64,000 bases of DNA. It comes from Actinomycetota bacterium. GTDB taxonomy: Bacteria; Actinomycetota; Actinomycetes; Nanopelagicales; Nanopelagicaceae. The stretch spans positions 1 to 64,000 of the forward strand of contig JAPLBE010000004.1 of the NCBI GenBank assembly GCA_026392935.1, written 5' to 3'. Below, one piece after another: positions 19,199 through 30,132 of this stretch. Position numbers and translations under genes: made by a program. The notes below the pieces were generated by a model. The model saw nothing but the letters and a program-made list of their open reading frames with translations, was not told the DNA's origin and did not search any database. Numbering within the stretch: position 1 is the stretch's first letter; each line of letters opens with the position of its first letter.

Positions 19199-19630
19199 TT
19201 GATGAACCAGGCAATTGCAATTGCACATCAAGCTAGTAATTCTGGCGATGTGCCTGTTGGCGCCTTGATTATCAACAAAGACGGCGTGGTTATTGGTAAA
19301 GGGTCGAATGAGAAGGAAGCAAACAATGACCCAACAGCACATGCCGAAATAGTTGCAATTCGCAACGCCACATCGCGTCTTCAAAACTCTCGATTAGATG
19401 AGTGCACTCTCGTTGTCACTCTCGAACCTTGTGCAATGTGCGCTGGAGCAATTGCTCAATCTCGTATCTCGCATCTAATTTTTGGTGCGTGGGATGAGAA
19501 AGCCGGCGCAGTCGGATCCGTATGGGATGTTTTGCGCGATCCGCGATCAATTTTTAAAGTGGACGTAACTGCTGGAGTTTTAGAGAGAGAATGTGCTGCC
19601 TTGCTGAAGGATTTCTTCTCAGACAAGTAG
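19199..19630 (+). CDS. tadA: tRNA-specific adenosine deaminase
   Basis: PVGALI, HAEIVAIRNA, LEPCAMCAGAI. Confidence 0.92.
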   Translation: MMNQAIAIAHQASNSGDVPVGALIINKDGVVIGKGSNEKEANNDPTAHAEIVAIRNATSRLQNSRLDECTLVVTLEPCAMCAGAIAQSRISHLIFGAWDEKAGAVGSVWDVLRDPRSIFKVDVTAGVLERECAALLKDFFSDK

Positions 19631-21958
19631 TTCGTACGATGGGTTCAAGATAGTTAATTGACCATCTTCTTCCCCGACCATACCTTCAGCGCGCATTTCC
19701 ATACCAACTTCTAGACCAGCGATTTCTCTACGCCCTAGGAAGTTAAGTGTTATTCCACCAGTCTGATCCCAAATTTCCACCTGCAACATAGGTGCGGATC
19801 CTCTCGGCGCAGTAGAAATCGAAGTAACTCGACCGTGCACTTTAGAACGCTTTCTCCATTCAATTTTTTCGATGGGGGTTACATCTTCTGCGTGGTGAGT
19901 CACAGGAGCGAAAACTTGAGGAGCTTCTTGAGTTGGTTTTGATTTGTCCTTTTCATGCTCAATCACTGGAGTTTCAACGGAACTTTTTGGAGTTGAAGTG
20001 CTGCCGGAGATAATTCTATTCACATCGAAAGGAACAATTGTTGCAACTACTCGGCGTAACTGAGAAATTGGTGCTGCAATTTCTTCAGCAGTTTGATCAT
20101 GCAGAAGTCGACCAAGGAATCGTGAATATGATCGACGCGGTAAGAGAATAGTTAACTCAACATCTGATTTCTCAGTTTTTCTAATCGCATAATCAAGTGC
20201 TGAATTAGCAATACGTCTATCAGGGCAGTCGATTAAATCTAGTTGCACATCTTCTAGAGCTTCAGATTTTGCCCATGCAGCTTGAATTGCTTCTGCGCGA
20301 CGATCATCAATTACAAAGTGCACAGCCTTAATTTTGTGCGGGCGAAGACTTCGTGCGTATCGAACTGCTCCAACGGTTGCAATGTCCACGCTATCAATGA
20401 AGATTGTTACATCATGACGTGCGATTGATGTGGCTCGCTCAGCTTCAGTCTTTACAGAGAGAGCTTCCTGTTCGCGAGTGTATTGGCGGCGCAGCCTTAA
20501 GAGAGTTGCAACAAGAATTGGAGCGGTGACAAGTACTAACCATGCTCCTTGAGTAAATTTCACAACCGAGAAAATGATCACGATTATCAGTGAGATTGAA
20601 CCTGCTAAGCCGTTGATAACAACTTTAATCTTCCAGCCTTTTGGTTTCGTACGTTGGAAGTAACGCGTCATTCCAAATCCTGCCAAAGTAAAACCAGTGA
20701 AAACTCCCAGTGCATAAAATGCAACTAGATGTTCAACCGAACCAGCTGTGATAACAACCAGAAAAATTCCACCACCGGCAAGTAGCAGGATTCCATTTGA
20801 AAAAGCTAGTCGGTGGCCGCGCTTTGTTAACTGGCGAGGCAAGTAGCCATCCGCGGCGACGAAGTTAACAAGCAATGGGAAAGCTGAATAGGTTGTATTT
20901 GCACCAGCAAATAAGATAAGCATCGTTGCGAGCTGAACCATAATGAACATAAAGGTGCCGAAAGCGCCAGTTCCAACGGCAGCCTTTGCAATCTGTGAAA
21001 TCACCGTTGGTACACCTGATTCATATGGCATTGCATGAATGTGGTGGGCAAAGTACGAAACTCCCAAAACCAAAATTCCAAGCAAGGTACTCATGATGAC
21101 AAGAGTTCGTTTTGCATTGACGTGCTCAGGTGCCTTAAAGAGTGCGACACCATCAGAAATTGCCTCTAACCCCGTAAGCGAAGAGCCACCATTTGCAAAT
21201 GCCCGAAGCAAGATAAAAATTGCTGAGAAAGTAAGCAGGCCTTGTGCTTCACCAAGTGGAACTGCACCTGGGAGATCAGTATCAAGAACTGGCAAAGTTC
21301 CGTTTGCTAGACGATAGAGACCCATTCCGAAAACAATAAACATGCACCCTACGAAGAAGTATGTTGGGAATGCAAATGCTTTGCCTGCTTCTTTTACACC
21401 ACGAAGATTTCCATAGGTAAGCAGCACAATGACAGCAAAGATCATATGCATCTTCCAAGGTTCAGCAGCCGGGAAAGTCGAAATGATTGCGGCAACACCT
21501 GCAGCTGCTTGAATCGCGAGAGTAACAATGTAATCAAGCATTAGGGCAACGGCTGCGATTTGGGCAACAACTGGTCCAAAGTTATCGCGAGAGACTATGT
21601 AGGCTCCACCAGTTTTTGTATACACATCGATTACATTTCGATATGACAAAGTAATTACAATAAGGATGGCAAGAACAATTGCAGTCATAGGCATCAAGAT
21701 TGCAAACGCTGCAAGACCGAACGCAGGAAGCAAAGCGATAAGGATTTGCTCTGATCCGTACGCAGAGGATGAGATGCAGTCGGAGGAAAGAATTCCGAGG
21801 GCAAACCGTTTCTTAAGTCGCTGATGACCGAGAGAGTGGCGGTTAAGAGCGCCACCTAGGAAGAATCGTTTTACCTTGTAAGAGAGCGGATCATTAACGT
21901 GCGTGTGATCCTGAAGTGCAACCGGTTGAGGCGCATCATCAGTCCAAGACTTAGCCAC
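19619..21958 (-). CDS. APC superfamily permease with C-terminal UspA-like region and fused OB-fold domain
   Basis: ~12 hydrophobic helices in N-terminal part (FALGILSSDCISSSAYGSEQILIALLPAFG, TGLEAISDGVALFK); C-terminus WRKRSKVHGRVTSISTAPRGSAPMLQVEIWDQTGGITLNFLGRREIAGLEVGMEMRAEGMVGEEDGQLTILNPSYELLV. Confidence 0.85.
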   Translation of the reverse strand: MAKSWTDDAPQPVALQDHTHVNDPLSYKVKRFFLGGALNRHSLGHQRLKKRFALGILSSDCISSSAYGSEQILIALLPAFGLAAFAILMPMTAIVLAILIVITLSYRNVIDVYTKTGGAYIVSRDNFGPVVAQIAAVALMLDYIVTLAIQAAAGVAAIISTFPAAEPWKMHMIFAVIVLLTYGNLRGVKEAGKAFAFPTYFFVGCMFIVFGMGLYRLANGTLPVLDTDLPGAVPLGEAQGLLTFSAIFILLRAFANGGSSLTGLEAISDGVALFKAPEHVNAKRTLVIMSTLLGILVLGVSYFAHHIHAMPYESGVPTVISQIAKAAVGTGAFGTFMFIMVQLATMLILFAGANTTYSAFPLLVNFVAADGYLPRQLTKRGHRLAFSNGILLLAGGGIFLVVITAGSVEHLVAFYALGVFTGFTLAGFGMTRYFQRTKPKGWKIKVVINGLAGSISLIIVIIFSVVKFTQGAWLVLVTAPILVATLLRLRRQYTREQEALSVKTEAERATSIARHDVTIFIDSVDIATVGAVRYARSLRPHKIKAVHFVIDDRRAEAIQAAWAKSEALEDVQLDLIDCPDRRIANSALDYAIRKTEKSDVELTILLPRRSYSRFLGRLLHDQTAEEIAAPISQLRRVVATIVPFDVNRIISGSTSTPKSSVETPVIEHEKDKSKPTQEAPQVFAPVTHHAEDVTPIEKIEWRKRSKVHGRVTSISTAPRGSAPMLQVEIWDQTGGITLNFLGRREIAGLEVGMEMRAEGMVGEEDGQLTILNPSYELLV

Positions 21959-22001
21959 GACAACTCCCTTTACATCGATATCTCGTAAGTATGCTTATCT
22001 T

Positions 22002-23420
22002 ATGCGCACACAGTTATATATAGATGGTCAATGGGTCGACGGAAGCGGGACTTTAGAGGTTATCGATCCCAGCGACGGCTCGGTTATTGCCACAGTCGCG
22101 ACCTCCAATGACGAGCAAAACCTGGCTGCCGTAGATGCCGCTGACCGCGCCGCCGCATCCTGGGCAAAGACAGCACCTCGTGTGCGAAGTGAAATTTTGC
22201 GAAAAGCTTTCGAAATGATGATTGCCGAGGCAGATTATCTAGCTGAACTCATTTCTAAAGAGAATGGAAAAGCTCTGCCGGATGCAAGAGCAGAAGTTAA
22301 TTACGCCGCTGAATTCTTTAGATGGTTCGCAGAGGAGACAGTAAGAATCTCTGGTGATTTCAGAATGGCGCCAGCTGGGGATAAAAGAATTATTGTCACT
22401 CACCAACCTATTGGAGTCTCACTTCTTATTACTCCATGGAATTTCCCTGCGGGAATGGCAACTCGCAAAATTGGGCCTGCGATTGCCGCAGGATGCACAA
22501 TGATTTTAAAACCGGCTGGAGAAACTCCACTGACTGCGCTCGCAATTGCAGACATTCTGGATCGATGCGGATTACCAAAAGGTGTTCTCAATGTAATTCT
22601 TCCAACGCAATCTGGTCCTGGAATTAGCAAAGTACTTCATGATTCGCGCGTTAAGAATCTTTCTTTCACGGGATCAACGCAAGTAGGGAAAATACTTATT
22701 AAAGAAGCTGCAGATCAAGTAATCCGTTGCTCAATGGAACTTGGTGGTAACGCACCATTTGTTGTTCTCGACGATGCAAATGTGGAAGAAGCTGTTAAAG
22801 GTTTAATGATGGCAAAAATGCGAAATGGTGGCGCTGCTTGTACTGCTGCGAATCGCATTTATGTTGCGCGCTCTATCGGAGATAAATTCATTGCAGAGTT
22901 TGCCAAAGCGATGGCTGCTCTAAAGATGGGCGTTGGTCGCGAAGCAGGAATACAACTCGGTGCCAGTGTTTCAGTAAAGGAACGAAATAAGATTGCAGAA
23001 CTAGTTGATGCAGCAAAAGCGCGCGGAGCCAAAGTCCACCTAGGCGGACAAACGCCCGACGGCAAAGGTGCGTTCTATCCTGCGACCGTTCTTGAAGTTG
23101 CTAAGGATGACGAAATTCTTGCTAACGAAGTCTTTGGCCCAGTTGCACCCGTTGTCATCTTTGATACAGATGAAGAGGCTCTCGCACTAGCCAATGAAAC
23201 AGAATATGGACTGATTAGTTATGTGTACTCAGAAGACCTCAAGCGAGCGATTCGATTTGCTGAAGGCATCGAAGCTGGAATGGTCGGCATTAACCGCGGC
23301 CTAGTTTCAGATCCCGCTGCACCTTTCGGTGGCGTGAAGCAATCTGGCCTGGGCCGTGAAGGTGGATTTGATGGCGTGCACGAGTTCTTACAGACAAAAT
23401 ATATTGGCGTAGAGATCTAA
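22002..23420 (+). CDS. NAD(P)-dependent aldehyde dehydrogenase, succinate-semialdehyde dehydrogenase-like
   Basis: TPWNFPAGMATRKIGPAIAAGCTMILKPA, SFTGSTQVGK, MELGGNAPFVV, GGAACTAANRIYV. Confidence 0.92.
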   Translation: MRTQLYIDGQWVDGSGTLEVIDPSDGSVIATVATSNDEQNLAAVDAADRAAASWAKTAPRVRSEILRKAFEMMIAEADYLAELISKENGKALPDARAEVNYAAEFFRWFAEETVRISGDFRMAPAGDKRIIVTHQPIGVSLLITPWNFPAGMATRKIGPAIAAGCTMILKPAGETPLTALAIADILDRCGLPKGVLNVILPTQSGPGISKVLHDSRVKNLSFTGSTQVGKILIKEAADQVIRCSMELGGNAPFVVLDDANVEEAVKGLMMAKMRNGGAACTAANRIYVARSIGDKFIAEFAKAMAALKMGVGREAGIQLGASVSVKERNKIAELVDAAKARGAKVHLGGQTPDGKGAFYPATVLEVAKDDEILANEVFGPVAPVVIFDTDEEALALANETEYGLISYVYSEDLKRAIRFAEGIEAGMVGINRGLVSDPAAPFGGVKQSGLGREGGFDGVHEFLQTKYIGVEI

Positions 23421-23566
23421 TCAACTGCAGCTATAGATACATGAATCTGGCTGCCTGCTAATTACTGAGAGTAACTCCACCGTATCGATTCGCTACAAGA
23501 GGCGCTAAATTTTCTTGTAAGGCTTGGATTTTTCTTCAAGTAAATCTCTCATAATCCTAGACTATT

Positions 23567-24028
23567 ATGATGATTCCAGGCAGATTCTCGAACGGATATT
23601 CTTTTTATTCTCCTGTTAAAAACAAATTGTTTTACGAATTTCACTTCCGCCTAAAAACACTTCCTTATCGGATGCATCACTCATTTCTTAGACCATTTCT
23701 CGAGTCGAATGCTTACATTCACGTGCTAGATACTTTTGTAGAAACCAAAGAGGTAGACCCTTTTGATGATTCAAGGCTCCGATACGTCGTGAGAATGTAT
23801 AAGTATGATGAAAAGAGAAAGCAGATTGTTCCAACTAGGGCAGCCGCATCTACGACTTTGCGAGGCGCACAGAAACTCGCGAGTCAGTTATCAGACTCTA
23901 GCGGTCTCCCATATTCTCAAGATCGCTCGAATTTGAAGGAATACATAACGATTTTTGGTTATAGGGCTAATACTGATTACGAAAAAGCAAGAGTACGTAG
24001 CTGGAGTCGGAAAACGAGCGGAGGATGA
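23567..24028 (+). CDS. Hypothetical protein (possible ORFan)
   Basis: 153-aa ORF, no recognised family; its 3' end runs into the 3' end of tRNA-Ser. Confidence 0.4.
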   Translation: MMIPGRFSNGYSFYSPVKNKLFYEFHFRLKTLPYRMHHSFLRPFLESNAYIHVLDTFVETKEVDPFDDSRLRYVVRMYKYDEKRKQIVPTRAAASTTLRGAQKLASQLSDSSGLPYSQDRSNLKEYITIFGYRANTDYEKARVRSWSRKTSGG

Positions 24029-24103
24029 GGGATTTGAACCCTCGATAGGTTTCCCTATACACGCTTTCCAAGCGTGCGCACTCGGCCGCTATGCGAATCC
24101 TCC
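24019..24103 (-). tRNA. tRNA-Ser (anticodon GGA)
   Basis: Reverse strand GGAGGATTCGCATAGCGGCCGAGTGCGCACGCTTGGAAAGCGTG...variable arm...GGGTTCAAATCCC..ATCCTCC + G; 7-bp acceptor, long variable arm, G discriminator. Confidence 0.93.
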
Positions 24104-24183
24104 AGCGCTAGCCGCTCGTAAGAGCTGCCAACCTGCCAAGAGTAACGGTGACTGCAGTCAGCCTCGACACATAAGATTGGCTC

Positions 24184-24275
24184 AGATCTCCGGTGCGACG
24201 CCATCGTGCTGAACTCCCCCAGGGTAGGAATACAGCAAGGGTAGGTACGCTCTGACGGGTGCACCGGAGGTCCCA
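24184..24275 (+). ncRNA. ffs: SRP (4.5S) RNA
   Basis: GATCTCCGGTGC...GCACCGGAGGTC closing stem; conserved helix 8: CCCAGG-GTA-GGAA-TAC-AGCAAGGG with GGAA tetraloop; located upstream of dnaX. Confidence 0.9.
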
Positions 24276-24354
24276 AGCACAGATAAGTAGTACACAAAAA
24301 GTTCGCGGCCAATTAGAAGTGAATTGAATCGCGATCGACCAGAGAGTAGAAGAA

Positions 24355-26133
24355 ATGTCTTTAGCGTTATATCGAAAGTATCGCCCGTCTGTATTTGCAG
24401 ATGTTATTGGCCAAGAACATGTCACTGTTCCGCTTTCTAACGCTCTTGAATCTGGCAAAACACATCACGCATATTTGTTTAGTGGCCCACGCGGTTGCGG
24501 AAAAACTTCTAGCGCTCGCATTATGGCGCGCTCACTTAACTGCGAAAAAGGCCCAACACCAACTCCTTGTGGTGTGTGCCAATCATGTAAAGATTTAGTT
24601 GCAAATGGGCCGGGATCAATCGATGTAATTGAACTCGATGCAGCGACTCATGGATTAGTAGATGATGCTCGCGATCTTCGCGATAAAGCATTCTTCGCAC
24701 CAGTACAAAGCAAATACAAGATTTACATCATCGATGAAGCGCATCAGCTTGGGCCGGGTGCTGCAAATGCATTACTTAAAGTTGTTGAAGAGCCACCTCC
24801 CCACGTAATTTTTATCTTTGCTACAACTGAACCAGAGAAGTTAATTTCAACTATTCGTTCACGTACTCATCACTATCCATTCCGTTTAGTACCACCAGGA
24901 ATTCTTACAACCCACCTTGAAGGTATTTGCGAATCCGAAGGTGTGAAAGTTGCTAAAGGAGTTCTACCACTTGTTGTTCGCGCATCTGGGGGCTCAGTTC
25001 GCGATGCTCTTTCAGTTCTAGGTCAGCTTCTTGCCGGTGCAGGTAAAGATGGTGTCAGTTACGAAATCGCAATTCAGCTTCTTGGATTTACAGATGGCGC
25101 ATTACTTGATGATGCAATGGATGCAATTGCTGCGCGTGATGGTGCCACCGTGTTTAAGACCGTTGATCGCGTCATTGAATCTGGACATGATCCACGTCGC
25201 TTCACACAAGATTTGTTGGAACGTCTGCGCGATTTAATGATTGTCGATGCGCTTGAAGCAACTAATGCAAATAGCATTTTGCGTGAGCTTCCAGATGATC
25301 AACTCGAACGCATGCGCATACAAGCACAGAACATCGGGCAAGCATCGCTTTCACGTGCTGCAGATATTGCAGCCGAAGGTCTTACGCAAATGCGCGGAGC
25401 AACTGCGCCTCGATTAATTCTTGAACTCATCTGCGGGCGAATTCTTTTGCCGATGGGAGATGCCAGTGAAGCAGGCTTACTTGCTCGCATTGAGCGCCTT
25501 GAAAGAGTCGAATCAATAGCACCGACTGCTCGAATCGTTGAGCCGTCGAGTAACTCGCTTCGCTCACATACTCTCCTCACTCAAGACTCATCGCAGCCTG
25601 AAGCGAATTCACCTTCTGATCCTGTTGTAAATAAGGAAGATTATGTAAGTGCTGCAACTGCGGAAGCGAAGAAAGAAGCTCCAGTTAAGGTGGCGAAGGA
25701 AGCTGCTGCACCTGCAGCAGTGAAGCCGAAGGTTGATTCAATGGATGTTGCTGGGCTAAGAAGGTTGTGGCCAGAAGTAATTGAGAATGTGAAGAAGCGC
25801 CGTCGCTTAACCTGGTCACTGCTTTCTGCGAGTGCACAGATTCTGGGCGTGGATGATAAAAATATTACGATTGGAATCGTCAATCCCGGTGCACGTGATT
25901 CATTTGTGCGCAGCGAATCAGACGAAATTCTGCGCCAGGCATTTATCGAAGTAGTTGGCTTAGATCGCAAAATTGAAGTAACAGTTGATCCAAGTATTGA
26001 TACAACTTCAACACCAGAAGCTCGAGCTGTGCGAACATCAGAGGCACCATCAGATAAGACGCAATTATCTGGTGCTGCGCTACTTGCCGCCGAACTTGGT
26101 GCAACAGTCATTAGCGAAACGAACCACGAATAA
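24355..26133 (+). CDS. dnaX: DNA polymerase III subunit gamma/tau
   Basis: [34 protein letters not shown], zinc [15 protein letters not shown]. Confidence 0.96.
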   Translation: MSLALYRKYRPSVFADVIGQEHVTVPLSNALESGKTHHAYLFSGPRGCGKTSSARIMARSLNCEKGPTPTPCGVCQSCKDLVANGPGSIDVIELDAATHGLVDDARDLRDKAFFAPVQSKYKIYIIDEAHQLGPGAANALLKVVEEPPPHVIFIFATTEPEKLISTIRSRTHHYPFRLVPPGILTTHLEGICESEGVKVAKGVLPLVVRASGGSVRDALSVLGQLLAGAGKDGVSYEIAIQLLGFTDGALLDDAMDAIAARDGATVFKTVDRVIESGHDPRRFTQDLLERLRDLMIVDALEATNANSILRELPDDQLERMRIQAQNIGQASLSRAADIAAEGLTQMRGATAPRLILELICGRILLPMGDASEAGLLARIERLERVESIAPTARIVEPSSNSLRSHTLLTQDSSQPEANSPSDPVVNKEDYVSAATAEAKKEAPVKVAKEAAAPAAVKPKVDSMDVAGLRRLWPEVIENVKKRRRLTWSLLSASAQILGVDDKNITIGIVNPGARDSFVRSESDEILRQAFIEVVGLDRKIEVTVDPSIDTTSTPEARAVRTSEAPSDKTQLSGAALLAAELGATVISETNHE

Positions 26134-26738
26134 TGAGTACAGGAATGTATGAAGGCGCGATTCAAGATCTCATTGATGCACTTGGTCGCTTGCCTGGTAT
26201 CGGCCCAAAGAGTGCGCAGCGAATTGCATTTCATATTCTGCAGTCAGATTCAGAGATTGCTGCCAACCTTGTAGAAGCTGTCCGCACAGTAAAAGAACGA
26301 GTGAAGTTCTGTACTCAATGCGGAAATGTTTCTGAAGAAACAGAGTGCAGGATTTGTAGAGACCCACGTCGTGATGGAACAAAGATTTGCGTTGTCGAAG
26401 AGAGCAAAGATGTAATTGCAATCGAGCGCACCCGAGAATTCCGCGGCAAATATCACGTGCTTGGCGGAGCAATAAGTCCTATCGATGGAATCGGTCCGGA
26501 TCAGCTTCGCATTCGCGAATTAATGCAGCGCCTTTCAGATTCGACCATTACTGAAATCATTCTTGCCACCGACCCAAATCTTGAGGGAGAGGCCACCGCT
26601 ACGTATTTGGCTCGCTTGATTAAGCCGATGGGCATCAATGTTTCTCGTCTTGCATCAGGGCTTCCGGTAGGCGGGGATCTTGAATACGCCGATGAAGTTA
26701 CGCTCGGGCGCGCATTCGAAGGTCGCACAAACCTTTAA
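26133..26738 (+). CDS. recR: Recombination mediator RecR
   Basis: [21 protein letters not shown]4 zinc finger [22 protein letters not shown] region. Confidence 0.96.
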   Translation: MSTGMYEGAIQDLIDALGRLPGIGPKSAQRIAFHILQSDSEIAANLVEAVRTVKERVKFCTQCGNVSEETECRICRDPRRDGTKICVVEESKDVIAIERTREFRGKYHVLGGAISPIDGIGPDQLRIRELMQRLSDSTITEIILATDPNLEGEATATYLARLIKPMGINVSRLASGLPVGGDLEYADEVTLGRAFEGRTNL

Positions 26739-26828
26739 TCTCAATATATGGGCGAGAGTCCGTCTCATTAATTGAGATTTCCAGATAATTGGCTAGCGCC
26801 ATCTTTTCATCTGCTTCACACTTAAGCC

Positions 26829-28100
26829 ATGGGTTTGATCGTTCAGAAGTTTGGTGGCTCCTCAGTTGCTGATGCCGAGGGCATGAAACGCGTTGCTGCT
26901 CGCATTGTGGCAACGAAGAAGGCTGGCCACCAGGTCGTCGTTGTTGTTAGCGCGATGGGCGATACCACCGATGAACTCATTGAATTAGCCAATGCCGTCA
27001 CACCGATTCCGCAGGGGCGAGAGCTCGATATGTTGCTTACTGCAGGCGAGCGAATTTCTATGGCCGTTCTTGCGATGGCAATTCATAATCTTGGATTTGA
27101 AGCGCTCTCATTTACCGGATCGCAAGCAGGAGTGATTACAGATTCTGTTCATGGCAAAGCACGCATCATTGACGTAACACCTGGCCGAATTCGCGAAGCA
27201 ATTGATGGTGGCGCTATTGCAATCGTTGCAGGCTTCCAGGGGATTTCACAAGATACAAAAGACATTACAACTCTTGGTCGCGGTGGATCAGATACAACTG
27301 CAGTGGCGCTCGCTGCTGCACTGGATGCAGATGTCTGCGAAATTTACACAGATGTTGACGGAGTGTTTTCTGCAGACCCACGCGTTGTTCCAGCCGCGCG
27401 TAAATTAAAAACAGTTACGTATGAAGAGATGCTTGAACTTGCAGCAGCTGGTGCAAAAGTTCTTCACTTGCGTTGCGTTGAATACGCGCGCCGATTTAAT
27501 TTACCGATTCACGTACGTTCATCTTTTTCACCAAACGAGGGAACTTGGGTGGTTGAAAACCATCCAGAAGGAGGCACCATGGAGCAAGCAATCATCTCTG
27601 GCGTGGCACACGACAAGTCAGAGGCAAAGGTAACAATCGTTGGTGTCCCTGACCGCACGGGTGTTGCAGCGCGCATCTTCCAGGCAATCGCCGATAACGA
27701 CATTAACGTTGACATGATTGTGCAGAACGTTTCTGCAGCAGCTACAGGTCTTACAGATATTTCATTTACTGTTCCAAAAGCAGAAGGCCAGATCGCAACT
27801 TCTGTACTCCAGCGCATTCAAGGAGAAGTTGGATTCGCATCAATAATTTATGACGACACAATCGGGAAATTGTCGTTAGTTGGTGCAGGAATGCGTTCGC
27901 ATCCTGGCGTTACTGCCACTTTCTTCGCAGCAATGGCTGATTCCGGCGTAAATATTGAAATGATTTCTACCTCTGAAATTCGCATCTCTGTAATCGTTCG
28001 CGAGGCAGATCTAGAACGCGCAGCAAAGGCTGCTCACACTGCATTTCAGTTAGATGCAGATCAGCTAGAAGCAGTTGTTTACGGAGGAACAGGTCGATGA
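26829..28100 (+). CDS. lysC: Aspartate kinase
   Basis: [26 protein letters not shown] repeats in C-terminal half. Confidence 0.96.
   Translation: MGLIVQKFGGSSVADAEGMKRVAARIVATKKAGHQVVVVVSAMGDTTDELIELANAVTPIPQGRELDMLLTAGERISMAVLAMAIHNLGFEALSFTGSQAGVITDSVHGKARIIDVTPGRIREAIDGGAIAIVAGFQGISQDTKDITTLGRGGSDTTAVALAAALDADVCEIYTDVDGVFSADPRVVPAARKLKTVTYEEMLELAAAGAKVLHLRCVEYARRFNLPIHVRSSFSPNEGTWVVENHPEGGTMEQAIISGVAHDKSEAKVTIVGVPDRTGVAARIFQAIADNDINVDMIVQNVSAAATGLTDISFTVPKAEGQIATSVLQRIQGEVGFASIIYDDTIGKLSLVGAGMRSHPGVTATFFAAMADSGVNIEMISTSEIRISVIVREADLERAAKAAHTAFQLDADQLEAVVYGGTGR
27566..27581 (+). promoter_or_regulatory. Internal Shine-Dalgarno and in-frame ATG within lysC (candidate beta-subunit start)
   Basis: AGAAGGAGG-CACC-ATG, in frame at codon 251 of lysC. 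Confidence 0.7.
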
Positions 28101-29167
28101 CAGTGAAGAAAACCAAGAAACTTCCTTCGCTCGCAGTCGTTGGCGCAACTGGTGCTGTTGGCACGGTGATGCTCGACATCTTAAGCAAACGTAAGAATGT
28201 CTACGGAGAAATTCGTCTTATTGCCTCTGCACGCAGTGCTGGCAAGAAATTGATGTGCCGTGGCGAAGAACTTACCGTCGTTGCTCTTTCACCTGAAGCA
28301 TTCGACGGTATTGATATTGCAATGTTCGATGTGCCCGATGAAATTTCAGCAGAGTGGGCTCCCATCGCTGCAAAGCGTGGAGCAGTAGTTGTTGATAACT
28401 CTGGTGCATTTCGCATGGATAAGAAAGTTCCATTGGTAGTTCCAGAAGTAAATCCAAAAGATATTAAGAAGCGTCCAAAGGGAATCATCTCTAATCCAAA
28501 CTGCACAACTCTTTCCATGATTGTTGCGATGGGCGCGCTTGATAAGAAATTTGGCTTGAAAGAACTTGTTGTCTCTTCTTACCAAGCTGCATCAGGTGCC
28601 GGACAACCAGGTATCGATGCGCTGCACGATCAGATTTCTAAAGTTGCAGGCAAGAACTTAGGATCAGTTGCAAAAGATATTCGTGGAGTAATTACAGATT
28701 TAGGTCCATTCCCAGCACCGCTTGCAATGAACGTTGTTCCTTGGGCGGGTTCATTAAAGGAAGCTGGCTATTCATCTGAAGAACTTAAAGTTCGTAATGA
28801 GTCTCGCAAGATTCTTGGGATGCCAAAACTCAAAGTCTCTGCAACTTGTGTACGAGTTCCAGTAATTACTACTCACTCACTTACTGTTCATGCAGTCTTT
28901 TCAAAGGTTGTTACACGCAAAGCTGCACAGTCTGCGCTCAAGAAAGCAGAAGGAGTTCTGCTCTACGACAATCCAGAGAAAAAGGAATTTCCAACTCCTG
29001 CTGATGTCGTAGGAACTGATCCAACATGGGTTGGGCGCGTTCGCCAGTCATTAGATAATCCAAAGGCAATCGATTTGTTTGTATGTGGAGATAACCTGCG
29101 CAAAGGTGCTGCGTTAAATACTGCACAAATCGCAGAACTCGTTGCTGCTGAATTCACCAAGAAATAA
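28097..29167 (+). CDS. asd: Aspartate-semialdehyde dehydrogenase
   Basis: [49 protein letters not shown]; overlaps lysC by 4 nt. Confidence 0.95.
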   Translation: MTVKKTKKLPSLAVVGATGAVGTVMLDILSKRKNVYGEIRLIASARSAGKKLMCRGEELTVVALSPEAFDGIDIAMFDVPDEISAEWAPIAAKRGAVVVDNSGAFRMDKKVPLVVPEVNPKDIKKRPKGIISNPNCTTLSMIVAMGALDKKFGLKELVVSSYQAASGAGQPGIDALHDQISKVAGKNLGSVAKDIRGVITDLGPFPAPLAMNVVPWAGSLKEAGYSSEELKVRNESRKILGMPKLKVSATCVRVPVITTHSLTVHAVFSKVVTRKAAQSALKKAEGVLLYDNPEKKEFPTPADVVGTDPTWVGRVRQSLDNPKAIDLFVCGDNLRKGAALNTAQIAELVAAEFTKK

Positions 29168-29199
29168 AGAATTCAAGTAATCGCATCTAGACTGCGACC

Positions 29200-30132
29200 A
29201 TGACAATCGTTGTCGCTGGTGGAACCGGCCTTGCGGGCTCTGCAATCGTACGAGCCTACGAAAAGTCTGGCGCCGACGTAATTGCAGTCAATCGTAAAGT
29301 CGTAGATTTACTCGATCGTGATGCCACAACAAAATTCTTGAAATCAACAAGGCCAACAATGGTGATAGATGCTGCTGCAAAAGTTGGTGGCATTGGTGCA
29401 AATAACGCATTCCCTGTTGAATTCCTCGCCGACAATGTACGCATTCAAAGCAATCTCATGGAAGCAGCCCATGCTGCTGATGTCGAGAAATTCATATTTC
29501 TAGGTTCTAGTTGTATCTATCCACGTGATTGTGCTCAACCAATCAAGGAAGAGTATTTACTTACAGGCCCACTTGAAGAAACAAACTCAGCGTATGCAAT
29601 TGCAAAAATTGCAGGAATTGAACTGATTAAGTCTTTCCGCAAAGAATATGGCCGCAAGTGGATTTCATTGATGCCAACTAACCTTTATGGTCCACACGAT
29701 AATTTTGAATTACAGGGCTCTCATGTATTGCCTGCATTTATTCGTCGATTTGTAGAGGCATCCCAAAACAACATTGCCACTGAGACTTTGTGGGGGACAG
29801 GATCCCCTAAGCGTGAGTTCTTACATGTTGATGACCTGGCTGCTGCTGTGGTTCATCTTGGAGAAAAATATGATTCGCCTCTTCATTTAAATATTGGATC
29901 AGGAGAAGACCTCACAATCAAGGAATTAGCTAAGCTTGTCGCAGAGCTTTCTGGATTCAAGGGCGAAATTGCATGGGATTCATCAAAACCTGATGGGACT
30001 CCACGCAAGGTGCTTGATGTTTCAAAGGCTAAATCGCTAGGTTGGGCACCGAAGATTTCTTTACGCGATGGAATCGCATCAACTATCGCTTGGTATAAAG
30101 ATGCAGCTGCAAAGGGAGTAGCCAGACGATGA
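29200..30132 (+). CDS. fcl: GDP-L-fucose synthase
   Basis: [57 protein letters not shown]. Confidence 0.93.
   Translation: MTIVVAGGTGLAGSAIVRAYEKSGADVIAVNRKVVDLLDRDATTKFLKSTRPTMVIDAAAKVGGIGANNAFPVEFLADNVRIQSNLMEAAHAADVEKFIFLGSSCIYPRDCAQPIKEEYLLTGPLEETNSAYAIAKIAGIELIKSFRKEYGRKWISLMPTNLYGPHDNFELQGSHVLPAFIRRFVEASQNNIATETLWGTGSPKREFLHVDDLAAAVVHLGEKYDSPLHLNIGSGEDLTIKELAKLVAELSGFKGEIAWDSSKPDGTPRKVLDVSKAKSLGWAPKISLRDGIASTIAWYKDAAAKGVARR

Noticed and set aside
24055-24458. ORFs crossing tRNA-Ser, SRP RNA and the 5' end of dnaX
   Set aside because: They overlap well-supported RNA genes and dnaX; no protein family signature.
25641-26234. 197-aa antisense ORF over dnaX
   Set aside because: Shadow of the Ala/Pro-rich dnaX C-terminal region; no independent coding evidence.
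26739-26828. Lysine riboswitch before aspartokinase
   Set aside because: Only 90 bp between recR and lysC, too short for a lysine aptamer and no matching motifs.
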